Source of the DNA: Flavobacterium sp.
Lineage (GTDB): Bacteria > Bacteroidota > Bacteroidia > Flavobacteriales > Flavobacteriaceae
Assembly: GCF_029945805.1 (NCBI RefSeq)
Contig: NZ_JAQSDH010000049.1
Coordinates: 51,416-115,415, forward strand
Direction: 5' to 3'
Length of the DNA: 64,000 nucleotides
Part shown: one piece after another, positions 44,260-52,943 of the stretch
How positions within the stretch are numbered: the first letter of the stretch is position 1
How the letters are laid out: each line of letters opens with the position of its first letter
Program-made: the position numbers and the translations under genes
Notes under the pieces: model-generated
Told to the model about the DNA's origin: nothing
Database searches by the model: none
The model's input: only the letters and a program-made list of their open reading frames with translations

Positions 44260-44850
44260 TTATCTTTTTAACCATCCTGCAATACTCATCCGTCTGGTAT
44301 TAGTAACCAAAACTTCGTGTATTAATTCATCACTTTTAAAAAAGACTGTTTTTCCCTGGGTTGGCGCAACCTTTTGATTGTTTCCAATTTGATGCAGAAG
44401 CAATTCTCCGCCGTCGGCTTCCTTCCAATTTGCGTTTAGGTAACTAATCATGGAGAAAGCGCGGCTTGAATTATCCTGAAACTGATCAAGGTGTTTTACA
44501 TAAAAACTTCCGGCTTCGTAAAGGGAATAATGAAATTCATAACTTGTAATTCCGGCATAGCATTCGGAATTAAGGTACTCAATAAAGCCTTCCATCTGCT
44601 TGAGGAAAGCGGTTTCGTGAATATTGTTGTGTTTTTTATCGAGCCAATAGATGGTATCACTCCGCACTTTTTTGTCATGCGACAACTTACCATCATTACC
44701 CGTTCCGGCAGCTATTAACAAACCTTCTTCCAGTAACTGAAGTAAATTATTTTGTAAATGTTGTGACAATGCCACCGAAATAAAATCTTCTGAAATCCCT
44801 ACTTTTTGCTCCAAATAAGAACTGAGCAAAGTTTCAAATGCCATTTCCAT
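44260..44850 (-). CDS. 2OG-Fe(II) oxygenase (prolyl-hydroxylase-like)
   Basis: A 196-residue P4Hc-type dioxygenase. Iron ligands: H and D in YVKHLDQF, distal histidine in DELIHEV, and the 2-oxoglutarate-binding arginine in TRRMSIAGW. The start at 44850 (ATG) was chosen; a TTG ten codons upstream also lies in frame. Proteins of this SM-20/PHD-like type may hydroxylate protein or small-molecule substrates; none is known here. A single gene. Confidence 0.88.
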   Translation of the reverse strand: MEMAFETLLSSYLEQKVGISEDFISVALSQHLQNNLLQLLEEGLLIAAGTGNDGKLSHDKKVRSDTIYWLDKKHNNIHETAFLKQMEGFIEYLNSECYAGITSYEFHYSLYEAGSFYVKHLDQFQDNSSRAFSMISYLNANWKEADGGELLLHQIGNNQKVAPTQGKTVFFKSDELIHEVLVTNTRRMSIAGWLKR

Positions 44851-45036
44851 TAATTGTTGATTTGTCTTATAGTAAAGCAATGAGGCAAGATAATGTAATT
44901 AATGTATAGACTGCGTTACCAATTGAACTATTATTCAACTGCTTACTAAAAACTCTAGTGTTTCGTAAATTAATAAAGTAAAATCTAAGACTACAACTAC
45001 GCTATTTAGTTGAAATTTTGGATAGCAAAAGGTAAA

Positions 45037-45231
45037 TTATGACTCGTCTTTAGTTGTTTTTACTAAACCTATTCCCGAGATAAAAAATACTACTCCCAAA
45101 ATTCCGAAAATAATTAGCGACTTAACGTCTCTTTCTCCGCCAGATGTTCCTGCAAAAACAACAGCTGCATATATTAATCCTGCAATCCCTAAAACGGTAA
45201 GAATGGCTCCAAAAGTTCTTTTTAAATTCAT
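45037..45231 (-). CDS. Small membrane protein with two helices
   Basis: A 64-residue protein with a basic start (MNLKRTF), two hydrophobic helices (about 8-27, 38-57) separated by a short polar loop (GGERDVKS), and a charged end (KTTKDES). A common but uncharacterised small protein form in Flavobacteriaceae. The upstream spacer holds repeat copy B. Confidence 0.75.
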   Translation of the reverse strand: MNLKRTFGAILTVLGIAGLIYAAVVFAGTSGGERDVKSLIIFGILGVVFFISGIGLVKTTKDES

Positions 45232-45542
45232 AATAGTGGTTTTTTAAATGAACTTCAAAGTTCTTGCATATGTTATCAAGTATGTTATATAGTTGTGGTG
45301 GATTGTTATACGATTTGGAGCGGCTAATAAAATTAAGGTATACTTATGATACTTGATGGTTTTGGATTTTGATTAGATGAAAACCTCCAAATGAAACCAA
45401 AAAGAAATCGCCAGCCCCGATAGTAGTGGCATCCTGTTATTGTGAGCTTGCTGCGCAATCTTACAATAACAGATAAAACGGATAGCGGGACCAAACATCC
45501 CGAATAATGGAAACGCTGTGCTCCTAAATTGTTGAAAAAAGA
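45232..45542. other. 311-base spacer with structured repeat
   Basis: Between the small membrane protein start and the L,D-transpeptidase stop. It contains copy B of the AGCCCCGA repeat (45413-45527). No gene or obvious promoter elsewhere in it. Confidence 0.6.
45413..45527 (+). repeat. Copy B of the AGCCCCGA structured repeat
   Basis: Starts AGCCCCGATAGTAGTGGCAT, has an internal GGATAGCGGGACC and ends CTGTGCTCCTAAA. The middle has a TTGTGAG/CTTACAA hairpin (partly imperfect). Same order of blocks as copy C at 63434. The best-preserved conserved ends of the family in this window. Possibly a flavobacterial ncRNA such as the Flavo-1 motif; a covariance-model search would decide. Confidence 0.65.
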
Positions 45543-47120
45543 TTACTCTTCTACCAACATAGCGGCGAGTTGCGCATCTTTTTGGTAAATGTCTTTGTAG
45601 AAATTAATAGCGCCGTTTTCATCAACAAGAGCCGTAAAATAACCAATATATACGGGAATTTTTTCTTTAAGTGTGTACCAACTTTCTCTTCCTTTGTGCA
45701 TGGCTTCGTATATCTTTTCTTTGGTCCAGCGTGGATCATTTTCAAGAATTAGTTCGGCCAGTTCCACTGGTTTTTCCACCCGGATACAACCATGACTGAA
45801 AGCGCGTTTCTCTGAATTGAACAATGATTTAGAAGGTGTATCGTGTAAGTAAATATTATTGCTATTCGGAAATAAAAACTTAACCAACCCCAGAGAATTC
45901 GAGGGCCCTGGTTTTTGTCTAATATTACTGCCGCTCCATTCCATATTGTGTTTGGCCAAATAGTTTCTGTTTTTCGAAATCCCTGGAAGTATTTCTTTTT
46001 CTTTGATACTTGTCGGCACGTTCCAATAAGGGCTGAATACGATATAGCTCATCATTCCGCTAAAGATTACGGTCTTGTTCATAGTTGTACCGACGACTAC
46101 ATTGGAACTCAGCGCGACTTTTCCTTCTTTAAAATAAGTGAGTTTGTAAGAGGGTATATTAACCACGATATACTCTTTAGCCTTAGTGACATCAGTAGAA
46201 ATCCATCGGCAGCGCTCCATATTGACAATAATTGTTTTGATGCGTTCACTAATGGGAACGTTCATTTCATCGATGTGCTTAGGCAAAATAATTTTGTCTA
46301 CTGTAAGTCCGTTGCGCTTTTTATATTTTAAAACGGCTTGTTGCAGGGAATACCCGTACACTTGATTTCCCGAATCTTCTGCAATATCTCCCGTTAAAAA
46401 CAATCGTGTTCTGATTTTAGCAACCACTTCTAAACTGTCACCAGGTTTGACAGAAACAAAATCTCGAGGCACAGCTATAGAGTCCCAGCCGCCCTTTTGT
46501 TCTATATCTCTGTAGTGCTGTAATACTACTTTTAGTTTGTAATATTGACCAATCAGTTGCTCATTCTTATCAACAAACTTAGGATTAACCAACAGCGAAT
46601 CTAAGTAACTAACATAGGACTGTTTTTTTCGAGGCAGATACCAGCCCATTTCTTCCGTCTTGGTGCTATCAATGCCTTGAAGGGTTTTATTGACGTAAAA
46701 GAAATAATAATTTGACAAGAATAACTCGGTATCAGTATCTGGTTTTGCTCCATTTTTTTCAATCAACCGGTCCAGTGTTTCCTTGTACGGTATTTTAGCC
46801 TGAACGCCTTCTTGATAAAGATTGTTGATTTTATTGTAAATAACGTCTGCGGTTTCCTTTCTGCCTTTAGTGTCAAACCAAATAAAATTATAGTTGTTCT
46901 GGTTATACAAAGCCACGACTTGTTTTTTATACACTACCAGCTTAGGATATTTGGCATAAAAAGTAGCAACTAAAGTACTATCAAAAGAAAGCACAAAACT
47001 GTTTGTCTTCCTTTTTTGAATTACAGCAACCTCTTTCTTCTTATCACAAAATGAGCTGGTTAACGAAATAATCACAACCAAAACCACCATTAAGAAACCA
47101 TAACCTCTTGCCTTTTTCAT
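45543..47120 (-). CDS. L,D-transpeptidase (YcbB/LdtD-like)
   Basis: A 525-residue envelope enzyme. N-terminal membrane anchor or signal (about 5-24, GFLMVVLVVIISLTSSFC with a possible lipobox cysteine), a scaffold region (30-190), a peptidoglycan-binding-like segment (about 240-270), and the YkuD catalytic domain with H and C in SHGCIRVE (about residue 443-450). Makes 3-3 crosslinks or anchors in peptidoglycan. The middle keeps the capping and scaffold parts expected of the long YcbB type. Confidence 0.93.
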   Translation of the reverse strand: MKKARGYGFLMVVLVVIISLTSSFCDKKKEVAVIQKRKTNSFVLSFDSTLVATFYAKYPKLVVYKKQVVALYNQNNYNFIWFDTKGRKETADVIYNKINNLYQEGVQAKIPYKETLDRLIEKNGAKPDTDTELFLSNYYFFYVNKTLQGIDSTKTEEMGWYLPRKKQSYVSYLDSLLVNPKFVDKNEQLIGQYYKLKVVLQHYRDIEQKGGWDSIAVPRDFVSVKPGDSLEVVAKIRTRLFLTGDIAEDSGNQVYGYSLQQAVLKYKKRNGLTVDKIILPKHIDEMNVPISERIKTIIVNMERCRWISTDVTKAKEYIVVNIPSYKLTYFKEGKVALSSNVVVGTTMNKTVIFSGMMSYIVFSPYWNVPTSIKEKEILPGISKNRNYLAKHNMEWSGSNIRQKPGPSNSLGLVKFLFPNSNNIYLHDTPSKSLFNSEKRAFSHGCIRVEKPVELAELILENDPRWTKEKIYEAMHKGRESWYTLKEKIPVYIGYFTALVDENGAINFYKDIYQKDAQLAAMLVEE

Positions 47121-47224
47121 ATAACAGCAACTAATTTATTTTATAAAAATACAAAAACTAATAGTACAGTAAACGTATATTTACTTGGTGATGCAATGTT
47201 ACAGTAAACCAATCTATGTTTCTT

Positions 47225-47725
47225 ATGAAAAAGCAATTTATTTTTATACTATTACCATTTTTCATTGCTAGTGCAAGTTCACAAAGCACTAACGAATTTA
47301 AAGTTAATGCTGTTCTTGATTCCTGGCATAAGGCTGCAGCCGAAGCCGATTTTAATGCGTATTTTAATGCCATGACGGATGATGCCCTTTTCATTGGAAC
47401 CGATGCAAAAGAAAATTGGAACAAGACTGCTTTTATGGCCTATGCTAAACCTCATTTTGACAAAGGAAAGGCTTGGAGTTTTTCTATGATTGAAAGACAT
47501 ATTTACTTTAACAGTAACCACACATTAGTTTGGTTTGATGAATTACTCAATACTCAAATGAAAATTTGTCGTGGTTCTGGTGTTTTGGTTTTACAAAAAG
47601 GCAAATGGAAAATACAACACTATGTCCTTTCGATGACGATACCAAACGATGTAAGTGATGAAGTAGTCAAAATTAAAACCCCTATTGAAGATCTCCTAAT
47701 TACTATTTTAGAAAATAAAAAATAA
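47225..47725 (+). CDS. Secreted SnoaL/NTF2-like protein
   Basis: A 166-residue protein with a signal peptide (KKQFIFILLPFFIASASSQ), then an NTF2/SnoaL-like domain: AEADFNAYFNAMTDDALFIGTD, KENWNKTAFMAYAKPHF and CRGSGVLVLQKGKWKIQHYVL, the usual cone-fold pattern. The role is not known. The start at 47225 gives the signal peptide; an ATG three codons upstream is possible. Divergent from the L,D-transpeptidase gene. Confidence 0.88.
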   Translation: MKKQFIFILLPFFIASASSQSTNEFKVNAVLDSWHKAAAEADFNAYFNAMTDDALFIGTDAKENWNKTAFMAYAKPHFDKGKAWSFSMIERHIYFNSNHTLVWFDELLNTQMKICRGSGVLVLQKGKWKIQHYVLSMTIPNDVSDEVVKIKTPIEDLLITILENKK

Positions 47726-48139
47726 ATACTTTTTTTATTGCTTTGAAAACCATACTCTTTATTTTCTCGTAGTTGATTTATAGTAGCCAAATTTTACGAT
47801 TATGATTTATAATAAAAACGTAAATAGCACTTTGATAACAATGTACTATAATCATTTCGCTGTCACTCTTAGTGTTTTATGTAGTTTTATTTACTGCATA
47901 CTATATTGATAAATTGAAAATAGTACAAAAAAATTTATACCTGCTCAATGACTATTTACACAATGATTGGTTAGTTTTGTTTAGAGAGAAAAGCGCTCGT
48001 TTCGTGTCAAAAACAGTGCTTTTTGATTTAAAAACAGTAAAAAAATTTACTAATTAATTTAAATAAAACTTATATTTAATAATAGAAAACGAATTATTTA
48101 CTTTTAAAGTAAATTTATAAAACACAAAACTAAACGATT
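47726..48139. other. 414-base AT-rich spacer
   Basis: No convincing gene. A 61-residue frame (47872-48057) is compositionally unremarkable and was not accepted. The right end holds a near-perfect palindrome (48096-48114) upstream of the next gene. Confidence 0.55.
48096..48114. promoter_or_regulatory. Palindrome upstream of the 48140-48611 gene pair
   Basis: ATTTACTTT and AAAGTAAAT around a single central T, 26 bases before the ATG at 48140. Operator-like, but AT-rich palindromes also arise by chance. Confidence 0.4.
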
Positions 48140-48592
48140 ATGACAACCAAAGACAAGCCTAAGATGACCAATAGAAAGAAGATAAAGATTGCTTTATTAA
48201 GTATATTGAGCTTTATAGTTTTAATGTTTGCAATATTAGTATACCACATTGCAAATGCTAGACCCATAGAGAGCGCCACCATTCAAGTTAGTCGTATTGA
48301 TTTTGACAAAGCTTTCGATTCGACCTCCACTATTGATATAACGAAAAAGCTACATGCTATCGAAGGTGTGAAAAGTGAAATTATTGTAAAAAGAAATGTC
48401 GTAGTATATTTTCACGACAACAGAGTAGCTGACTCCAAAAAGGTGTATGATGAACTAATGAAAACAGGAAACTATAAGGCTCAACGATTTATACTGCCAG
48501 CAAGCCTTGCAAACAAAGAAGTTTGTCCTGTGATGAATAAAGAGGGCTTACAATATAAGTTTAGCAAGTTTGTACAAAGAATTTTCAATTAA
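48140..48592 (+). CDS. Membrane-anchored protein with possible HMA-like domain
   Basis: A 150-residue protein: basic N terminus (KDKPKMTNRKKIK), one transmembrane helix (about 17-38, ALLSILSFIVLMFAILVYHIA), then a periplasmic part of about 110 residues. The pattern ITKKLHAIEGVKSEIIVKRNVVVYF...VYDELMKTGNYKAQRF follows the strand-helix-strand-strand-helix-strand order of an HMA-like domain, but the usual CXXC metal site is absent. Starts 18 bases before the lipoprotein gene, so one operon. Confidence 0.7.
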   Translation: MTTKDKPKMTNRKKIKIALLSILSFIVLMFAILVYHIANARPIESATIQVSRIDFDKAFDSTSTIDITKKLHAIEGVKSEIIVKRNVVVYFHDNRVADSKKVYDELMKTGNYKAQRFILPASLANKEVCPVMNKEGLQYKFSKFVQRIFN

Positions 48593-48610
48593 TCTATAAA
48601 TATTAAAATT

Positions 48611-49189
48611 ATGACTAAGTATTCAAAATTTGCACTATGTGCACTCGTATTTGGAGCTTTCACTATGACATCATGTAGCAATGATGATGGTCCAACGACT
48701 CCACCTTCAATCTATCAGAGATTAGGGGGAACAACTTTGGTTGCTGACCCGGATAATGCCGGACAAATGATTGAGAAAGGGCGTTTAAGCTATCGTAAAG
48801 TAATCAACTCAACAGTAGGTTTGATTGTGGCTGACATTGGGAGCAACGCTTCTGGTAATTTAGGCGAACACTTTGCACCATTATTAGCAGAAGTTCAAGC
48901 GAGTAACACTACTAATTTAGCTGAATTGGTTGATAATTTAACTGATTTTTTCTCTTTTAACACTGGAGGAACGAATCCTGTAAATACCTATTCAGGATTG
49001 GATATGGTTACGACTCACAATCCTGCTCTTAATCCAAGAATGGGAACCAATTCAACTGATGCTAACTTTGATAAATTTAAAGGTTATGTAGGAGCTGCAG
49101 CGGTTCAAAACGGCGTTACTGCCAATACACAACTTTATACAGACATAGTGGCTGTAGTGGAATCTTTAAGAGCTCCTATTGTTCAATAA
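48611..49189 (+). CDS. Lipoprotein with truncated-hemoglobin-like domain
   Basis: A 192-residue lipoprotein: signal and lipobox MTSC (C22), then a domain that follows the group I truncated-globin pattern. SIYQRLGG (33-40) matches the family opening, NLAELVDNLTDFFSFNTGG (102-120, in the same order as LxDFL..GG) and GLDMVTTHNPAL (129-140), where H136 fits the proximal heme histidine. A ~45-residue region between IYQRLGG and the E-helix-like segment is longer than usual. Heme binding is inferred, not shown. It would place a globin at the cell envelope. Confidence 0.72.
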   Translation: MTKYSKFALCALVFGAFTMTSCSNDDGPTTPPSIYQRLGGTTLVADPDNAGQMIEKGRLSYRKVINSTVGLIVADIGSNASGNLGEHFAPLLAEVQASNTTNLAELVDNLTDFFSFNTGGTNPVNTYSGLDMVTTHNPALNPRMGTNSTDANFDKFKGYVGAAAVQNGVTANTQLYTDIVAVVESLRAPIVQ

Positions 49190-49219
49190 AAAACTTTTTA
49201 TTTTGTTCTTGTTTAGAGA

Positions 49220-49255
49220 AAAACGCTGCATTACGTATTTAAGGCAGCGTTTTTT
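49220..49255 (+). terminator. Terminator of the globin-like lipoprotein gene
   Basis: AAAACGCTGC and GCAGCGTTTT (10 bp) with a 14-base loop, followed by a T run. Confidence 0.85.
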
Positions 49256-49264
49256 ATGTTTAAG

Positions 49265-50203
49265 CTATTTCAGATTTTCTAGCATTTCATCAGTCATTGA
49301 AGCCAAATCAAATTTGTGTTTCCAGTTCCAATGTTCTCTTGCCTGACTATCATCTATACTAGCGGGCCAGCTGTCTGCAATCTTCTGACGGAAATCAGGT
49401 TTATACGTAATCGTAAATTCTGGAATCCGTTTTTTGATTTCGTTTGCAATTTCTGCGGGTGTAAAACTCACACCAGATAAATTATAAGACGAACGTATTC
49501 TAATTGCTTCGGTTGGTGCTTGCATTATTTCTACTGTGGCACGAATCGCATCATCCATATACATCATTGGCAAAGCTGTTTCTTCCGAAAGGAAACACTC
49601 ATACTTACCGTCTTTTAATGCTTTGTGGTAAATATCTACGGCATAATCTGTTGTCCCACCACCTGGCTCAGTTGACCAACTAATCAATCCGGGATAACGG
49701 ATACTTCTCACATCAACACCGTAAATGTTATGGTAGTATTCGCACCATCTTTCGCCCGTTTGCTTACTGATTCCATAAACAGTTGTAGGTTCCATTATTG
49801 TATACTGCGGCGTATTGTATCTTGGTGTAGTGGGTCCAAAAACCGCAATACTTGAAGGCCAAAATACTTTCTTTATCTTTTTAGCTTTCGCCAGATTCAA
49901 AACGTGGAAAAGAGAATTCATATTTAAATCCCATGCAAATGCTGGGTTTTTTTCTGCTGTAGCCGATAGTAAGGCTGCCATTAGATACACATCTGTAATT
50001 TGATATTGTTCAATTAAATGTTCAATCTGATTGTAATCTAAAGCATTTACCACTTCAAAAATCCCATTGTTTACAATATCGTTATTCAGTTTTCGGATAT
50101 CGGAAGCAATTACATTATCATTGCCATAAATACTTCTCAATTTCTGCGTAAGCTCGGTTCCGATTTGTCCGCACGCGCCAATAATTAATATTTTTGTATT
50201 CAT
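49265..50203 (-). CDS. L-threonine 3-dehydrogenase, epimerase-fold type
   Basis: A 312-residue NAD-dependent SDR/epimerase. GACGQIG (9-15) binds NAD, S117/S118 in WPSSIAVFG, and Y143 and K147 in YGISK form the catalytic set. Sequence pattern and length match the NAD-dependent threonine dehydrogenase type described from Flavobacterium frigidimaris, which makes 2-amino-3-ketobutyrate. An upstream in-frame start at 50227 lies inside the -7 box region and is unlikely. Convergent with the globin-like gene. Confidence 0.93.
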   Translation of the reverse strand: MNTKILIIGACGQIGTELTQKLRSIYGNDNVIASDIRKLNNDIVNNGIFEVVNALDYNQIEHLIEQYQITDVYLMAALLSATAEKNPAFAWDLNMNSLFHVLNLAKAKKIKKVFWPSSIAVFGPTTPRYNTPQYTIMEPTTVYGISKQTGERWCEYYHNIYGVDVRSIRYPGLISWSTEPGGGTTDYAVDIYHKALKDGKYECFLSEETALPMMYMDDAIRATVEIMQAPTEAIRIRSSYNLSGVSFTPAEIANEIKKRIPEFTITYKPDFRQKIADSWPASIDDSQAREHWNWKHKFDLASMTDEMLENLK

Positions 50204-50224
50204 TTTAGTTGTGTATTTGTCCCA

Positions 50225-50232
50225 CAAAGATA
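50225..50232 (-). promoter_or_regulatory. Putative -7 box for threonine dehydrogenase (TATCTTTG)
   Basis: Exact TANNTTTG on the minus strand, 21 bases before the ATG at 50203. It also argues against the longer start. Confidence 0.5.
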
Positions 50233-50354
50233 CAGTTTTTCAGAAAGTATATCTCGGTAGCATCTAAGCTTATTTCTGTAAATAAATTGCAAAATGTTAT
50301 AAGAACTTACTTCGTTTAAATATTAAATTTATAGCTTACACAAAATGAACCGTT

Positions 50355-51902
50355 ATGAAATGGTATTGGAAAACTCTAATCGGATTCAGTTCGCTGATAC
50401 TATTTGCTATACTTTTAGATATTGGCCTTAACATTTGGGTCAAATCCCACTTACCAAAAATCATCAATAACAAAAATGATTCTGCCTATTATATTACCTA
50501 TAAAAACATGGATGTTTCCTTCTGGAGTGGTTATATCATAGCCAACGAAGTTGTCATTGTTCCAAAGGCCGTACTTAAAGATTCCATTACTAAAGCCGGG
50601 ATTTACGCTAAAGTTAAATCTGTTGAAGTTAGGCAGTTTAAAGTTTGGAGTTTGCTTTTTCACGACAAACTTAAAGCGAAAAGCATTACTGTTGAACACC
50701 CCAACGTAATCCTTTACCAAAAAAACTCTAAAGAGAATGTAAAAAATTCGGTTGTAGCGCCATTTGAAAAAATTATAACGGTAACGGATATTTATCTCAA
50801 TCACGGTGACATTAAAATTATCAATATCAAAAACAATAAAGCAGTTTTAAGCGTTACTGACATTAATCTTAATCTAGACGGAATCGTGATTACAGATAAA
50901 ACATTAGATGATAAAATTCCATTTCAATTCAATAATTACAAGCTGACTTGTGACCGTATTTATTATCATCCGAATGAATATTATCATATCAAAACCAAGA
51001 AACTTATAAGTACAAAATCGGAATTAAAAATCGATAAACTCGAAATGCTTCCGACCTATTCCCGACGTAAATTTGTGTCAAAAATCCCCCAGGAAAAAGA
51101 TATTTACACCTTGCTTTGCGACACTGTTTCTATAACTAAAATCGATTGGGGATTTAAAGCGGATGACTTTTTCTTTCATTGTAATGCTATCAATTTAAAT
51201 AATGTTGCTGCCAATATTTATCGATCTAAAGAACCAGCGGATAATTTGACGAAAAAATACCTTTATAGTAAATTGCTTCGCGATATGAAGTTTGATTTAA
51301 AAGTTGACACGCTTAAAATTAGAAATTCTCTTATTGAATATGAAGAAGAAAAAAAATCAGAAAACGGTGCGGGGAAAATAATTTTTAGTTCTTTCAATCT
51401 TACGGCCACATCGCTCTGTAGTGGTTTTAAAAGAGAAAAAACTCCCGACATTATCATAAAAGCCAACTGTAAATTCATGAAAAAATCACCCTTGAATGTT
51501 GCATGGAAATTGAATGTTATGGATAAAACGGATGGCTTTGCTATAAAAGGCACGCTAACGCATTTTGATGCACAAAATATGGGGGTTTTCACGAAACCTT
51601 ATATGAATGTTACGGCAAAAGGAATGCTTGACCAAGTGCATTTCAACTTTGCGGGTAATGACAAAATGATGTCGGGTAACCTTGCTGTAGAATATGATGA
51701 TTTAAAATTCACCATTTACAAAAAAGACGACCGCAAAAAGATAAACAAACTACTCACCCTTGTTGCTACTATTTTTGTAAAAAAAGACACCAAAGATAAA
51801 ATCAAAGCTGCAGACATTGAAATAGAACGCATTCCGGAGAAATCCTTTTACAACTTATTATTTCGAGGAATTGCCGAAGGTTTGAAGAAGATTTTAGTGT
51901 AG
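50355..51902 (+). CDS. AsmA/DUF748-like envelope protein
   Basis: A 515-residue protein with one N-terminal transmembrane helix (about 7-28, TLIGFSSLILFAILLDIGLNIWV), followed by a long beta-rich periplasmic part. Recurrent YKNMDVSFWSGYI, KSVEVRQFKVWSLL and LKAKSITVEHPNVILYQKN resemble the beta-strand ladder of AsmA-like proteins that move phospholipids between membranes. The C-terminal part (MNVTAKGMLDQVHFNFAGNDK) also fits. A single gene with a strong bidirectional terminator. Confidence 0.75.
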   Translation: MKWYWKTLIGFSSLILFAILLDIGLNIWVKSHLPKIINNKNDSAYYITYKNMDVSFWSGYIIANEVVIVPKAVLKDSITKAGIYAKVKSVEVRQFKVWSLLFHDKLKAKSITVEHPNVILYQKNSKENVKNSVVAPFEKIITVTDIYLNHGDIKIINIKNNKAVLSVTDINLNLDGIVITDKTLDDKIPFQFNNYKLTCDRIYYHPNEYYHIKTKKLISTKSELKIDKLEMLPTYSRRKFVSKIPQEKDIYTLLCDTVSITKIDWGFKADDFFFHCNAINLNNVAANIYRSKEPADNLTKKYLYSKLLRDMKFDLKVDTLKIRNSLIEYEEEKKSENGAGKIIFSSFNLTATSLCSGFKREKTPDIIIKANCKFMKKSPLNVAWKLNVMDKTDGFAIKGTLTHFDAQNMGVFTKPYMNVTAKGMLDQVHFNFAGNDKMMSGNLAVEYDDLKFTIYKKDDRKKINKLLTLVATIFVKKDTKDKIKAADIEIERIPEKSFYNLLFRGIAEGLKKILV

Positions 51903-51908
51903 AGAATA

Positions 51909-51941
51909 AAAAAACCCGATTCATATGAATCGGGTTTTTTA
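51909..51941. terminator. Bidirectional terminator, AsmA-like gene / tsf
   Basis: A perfect palindrome centred on CATATG (AAAACCCGATTCAT and its reverse complement) with flanking A and T runs, between convergent genes. Confidence 0.88.
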
Positions 51942-51995
51942 AGTATTTGTTTTGGATTAGATCCTGAAACTCCCGAAATTTCGGGACAGAATAAA

Positions 51996-52826
51996 TTATC
52001 CTAAAGCAACTCTTTTGAATCCAGTAACCGTTAAATTTGCATCAACTGTTCTGATGTAAGCTGTAACGCTCATTGAGCTATCTTTAATATAATCTTGGTT
52101 TACCAAAGTATTGTCTTTAAAGAAACGTCCTAATTTGCCTTTAGCGATGTTTTCAATCATAGCTTCAGCTTTTCCTTCTTGACGTAATAAATCTTTAGCG
52201 ATTTCAATTTCTTTTGCAATGGTATCTGCATCAACACCTGCTTCGTCTAAAGCGATTGGATTCATAGCAGCAGCTTGCATAGCCACGTTTCTTGCAGCTT
52301 CTTCAGCACCAGTAACGTTAGCAGAAAGAGCAGTTAAAACAGCGATTTTGTTGCCCGCGTGAATGTAAGAACCAATGAAAGCACCAGACAATCTTTCGAA
52401 AGAAGCGATTTCAATTTTTTCTCCAATAACACCTGTTTGCTCAATTAGTTTTTCAGCAACAGTGATTCCGTTAAAATCTGAAGCTAAAAATGCTTCTTTA
52501 GTATCAAAGTTGATTGCATGATTAGCTAATTCTGTGGCCAATTTTACAAAACCTTCATTTTTTCCAACGAAGTCCGTTTCGCAGTTTAATGTGATAGCAA
52601 CACCAGATGTTTTATCAGCATTAACAACTGCGATTGCAGCACCTTCTGTAGATTCTCTATCAGAACGATTAGCAGCAACTTTTTGTCCTTTTTTTCTAAG
52701 GTTTTCGATCGCTAAATCAAAATCTCCTTCAGATTCAACTAACGCTTTTTTGCAGTCCATCATTCCTGCACCCGTAATAGTTCTTAGTTTATTTACGTCT
52801 GCAGCAGTAATTGTGATTGTTGACAT
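51996..52826 (-). CDS. tsf: Elongation factor Ts
   Basis: Nucleotide exchange factor for EF-Tu, 276 residues. Start with UBA-like domain (AADVNKLRTITGAGMMDCKKAL, 8-29, in two runs), the ANRSDRESTEGA site and the NCETDFVGKNEGF motif that contacts EF-Tu. Last gene of the rplM-rpsI-rpsB-tsf run. An AT-rich inverted repeat separates it from rpsB. Confidence 0.97.
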   Translation of the reverse strand: MSTITITAADVNKLRTITGAGMMDCKKALVESEGDFDLAIENLRKKGQKVAANRSDRESTEGAAIAVVNADKTSGVAITLNCETDFVGKNEGFVKLATELANHAINFDTKEAFLASDFNGITVAEKLIEQTGVIGEKIEIASFERLSGAFIGSYIHAGNKIAVLTALSANVTGAEEAARNVAMQAAAMNPIALDEAGVDADTIAKEIEIAKDLLRQEGKAEAMIENIAKGKLGRFFKDNTLVNQDYIKDSSMSVTAYIRTVDANLTVTGFKRVALG

Positions 52827-52867
52827 AATATTTTTTATTTAAAAATTTAAAAATCGTTTTAAAAGTA

Positions 52868-52935
52868 AATTACGAATTACAAATTTGAAATTACGAGTAA
52901 AATAATCCGTAATTCGAAATTCATAATTCGTAATT
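52868..52935. repeat. AT-rich inverted repeat between rpsB and tsf
   Basis: AATTACGAATTAC (from 52868) and GTAATT...TTCGTAATT (to 52935) form two imperfect 29-base arms around a 10-base spacer. Ends 8 bases from the rpsB stop. It could attenuate transcription into tsf. Confidence 0.6.
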
Positions 52936-52943
52936 ATTTTGTT

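Noticed and set aside
47872..48057. 61-residue plus-strand frame in the 414-base spacer
   Set aside because: Very AT-rich, no ribosome-binding site or promoter seen and no hydropathy pattern beyond a weak start; treated as spacer.
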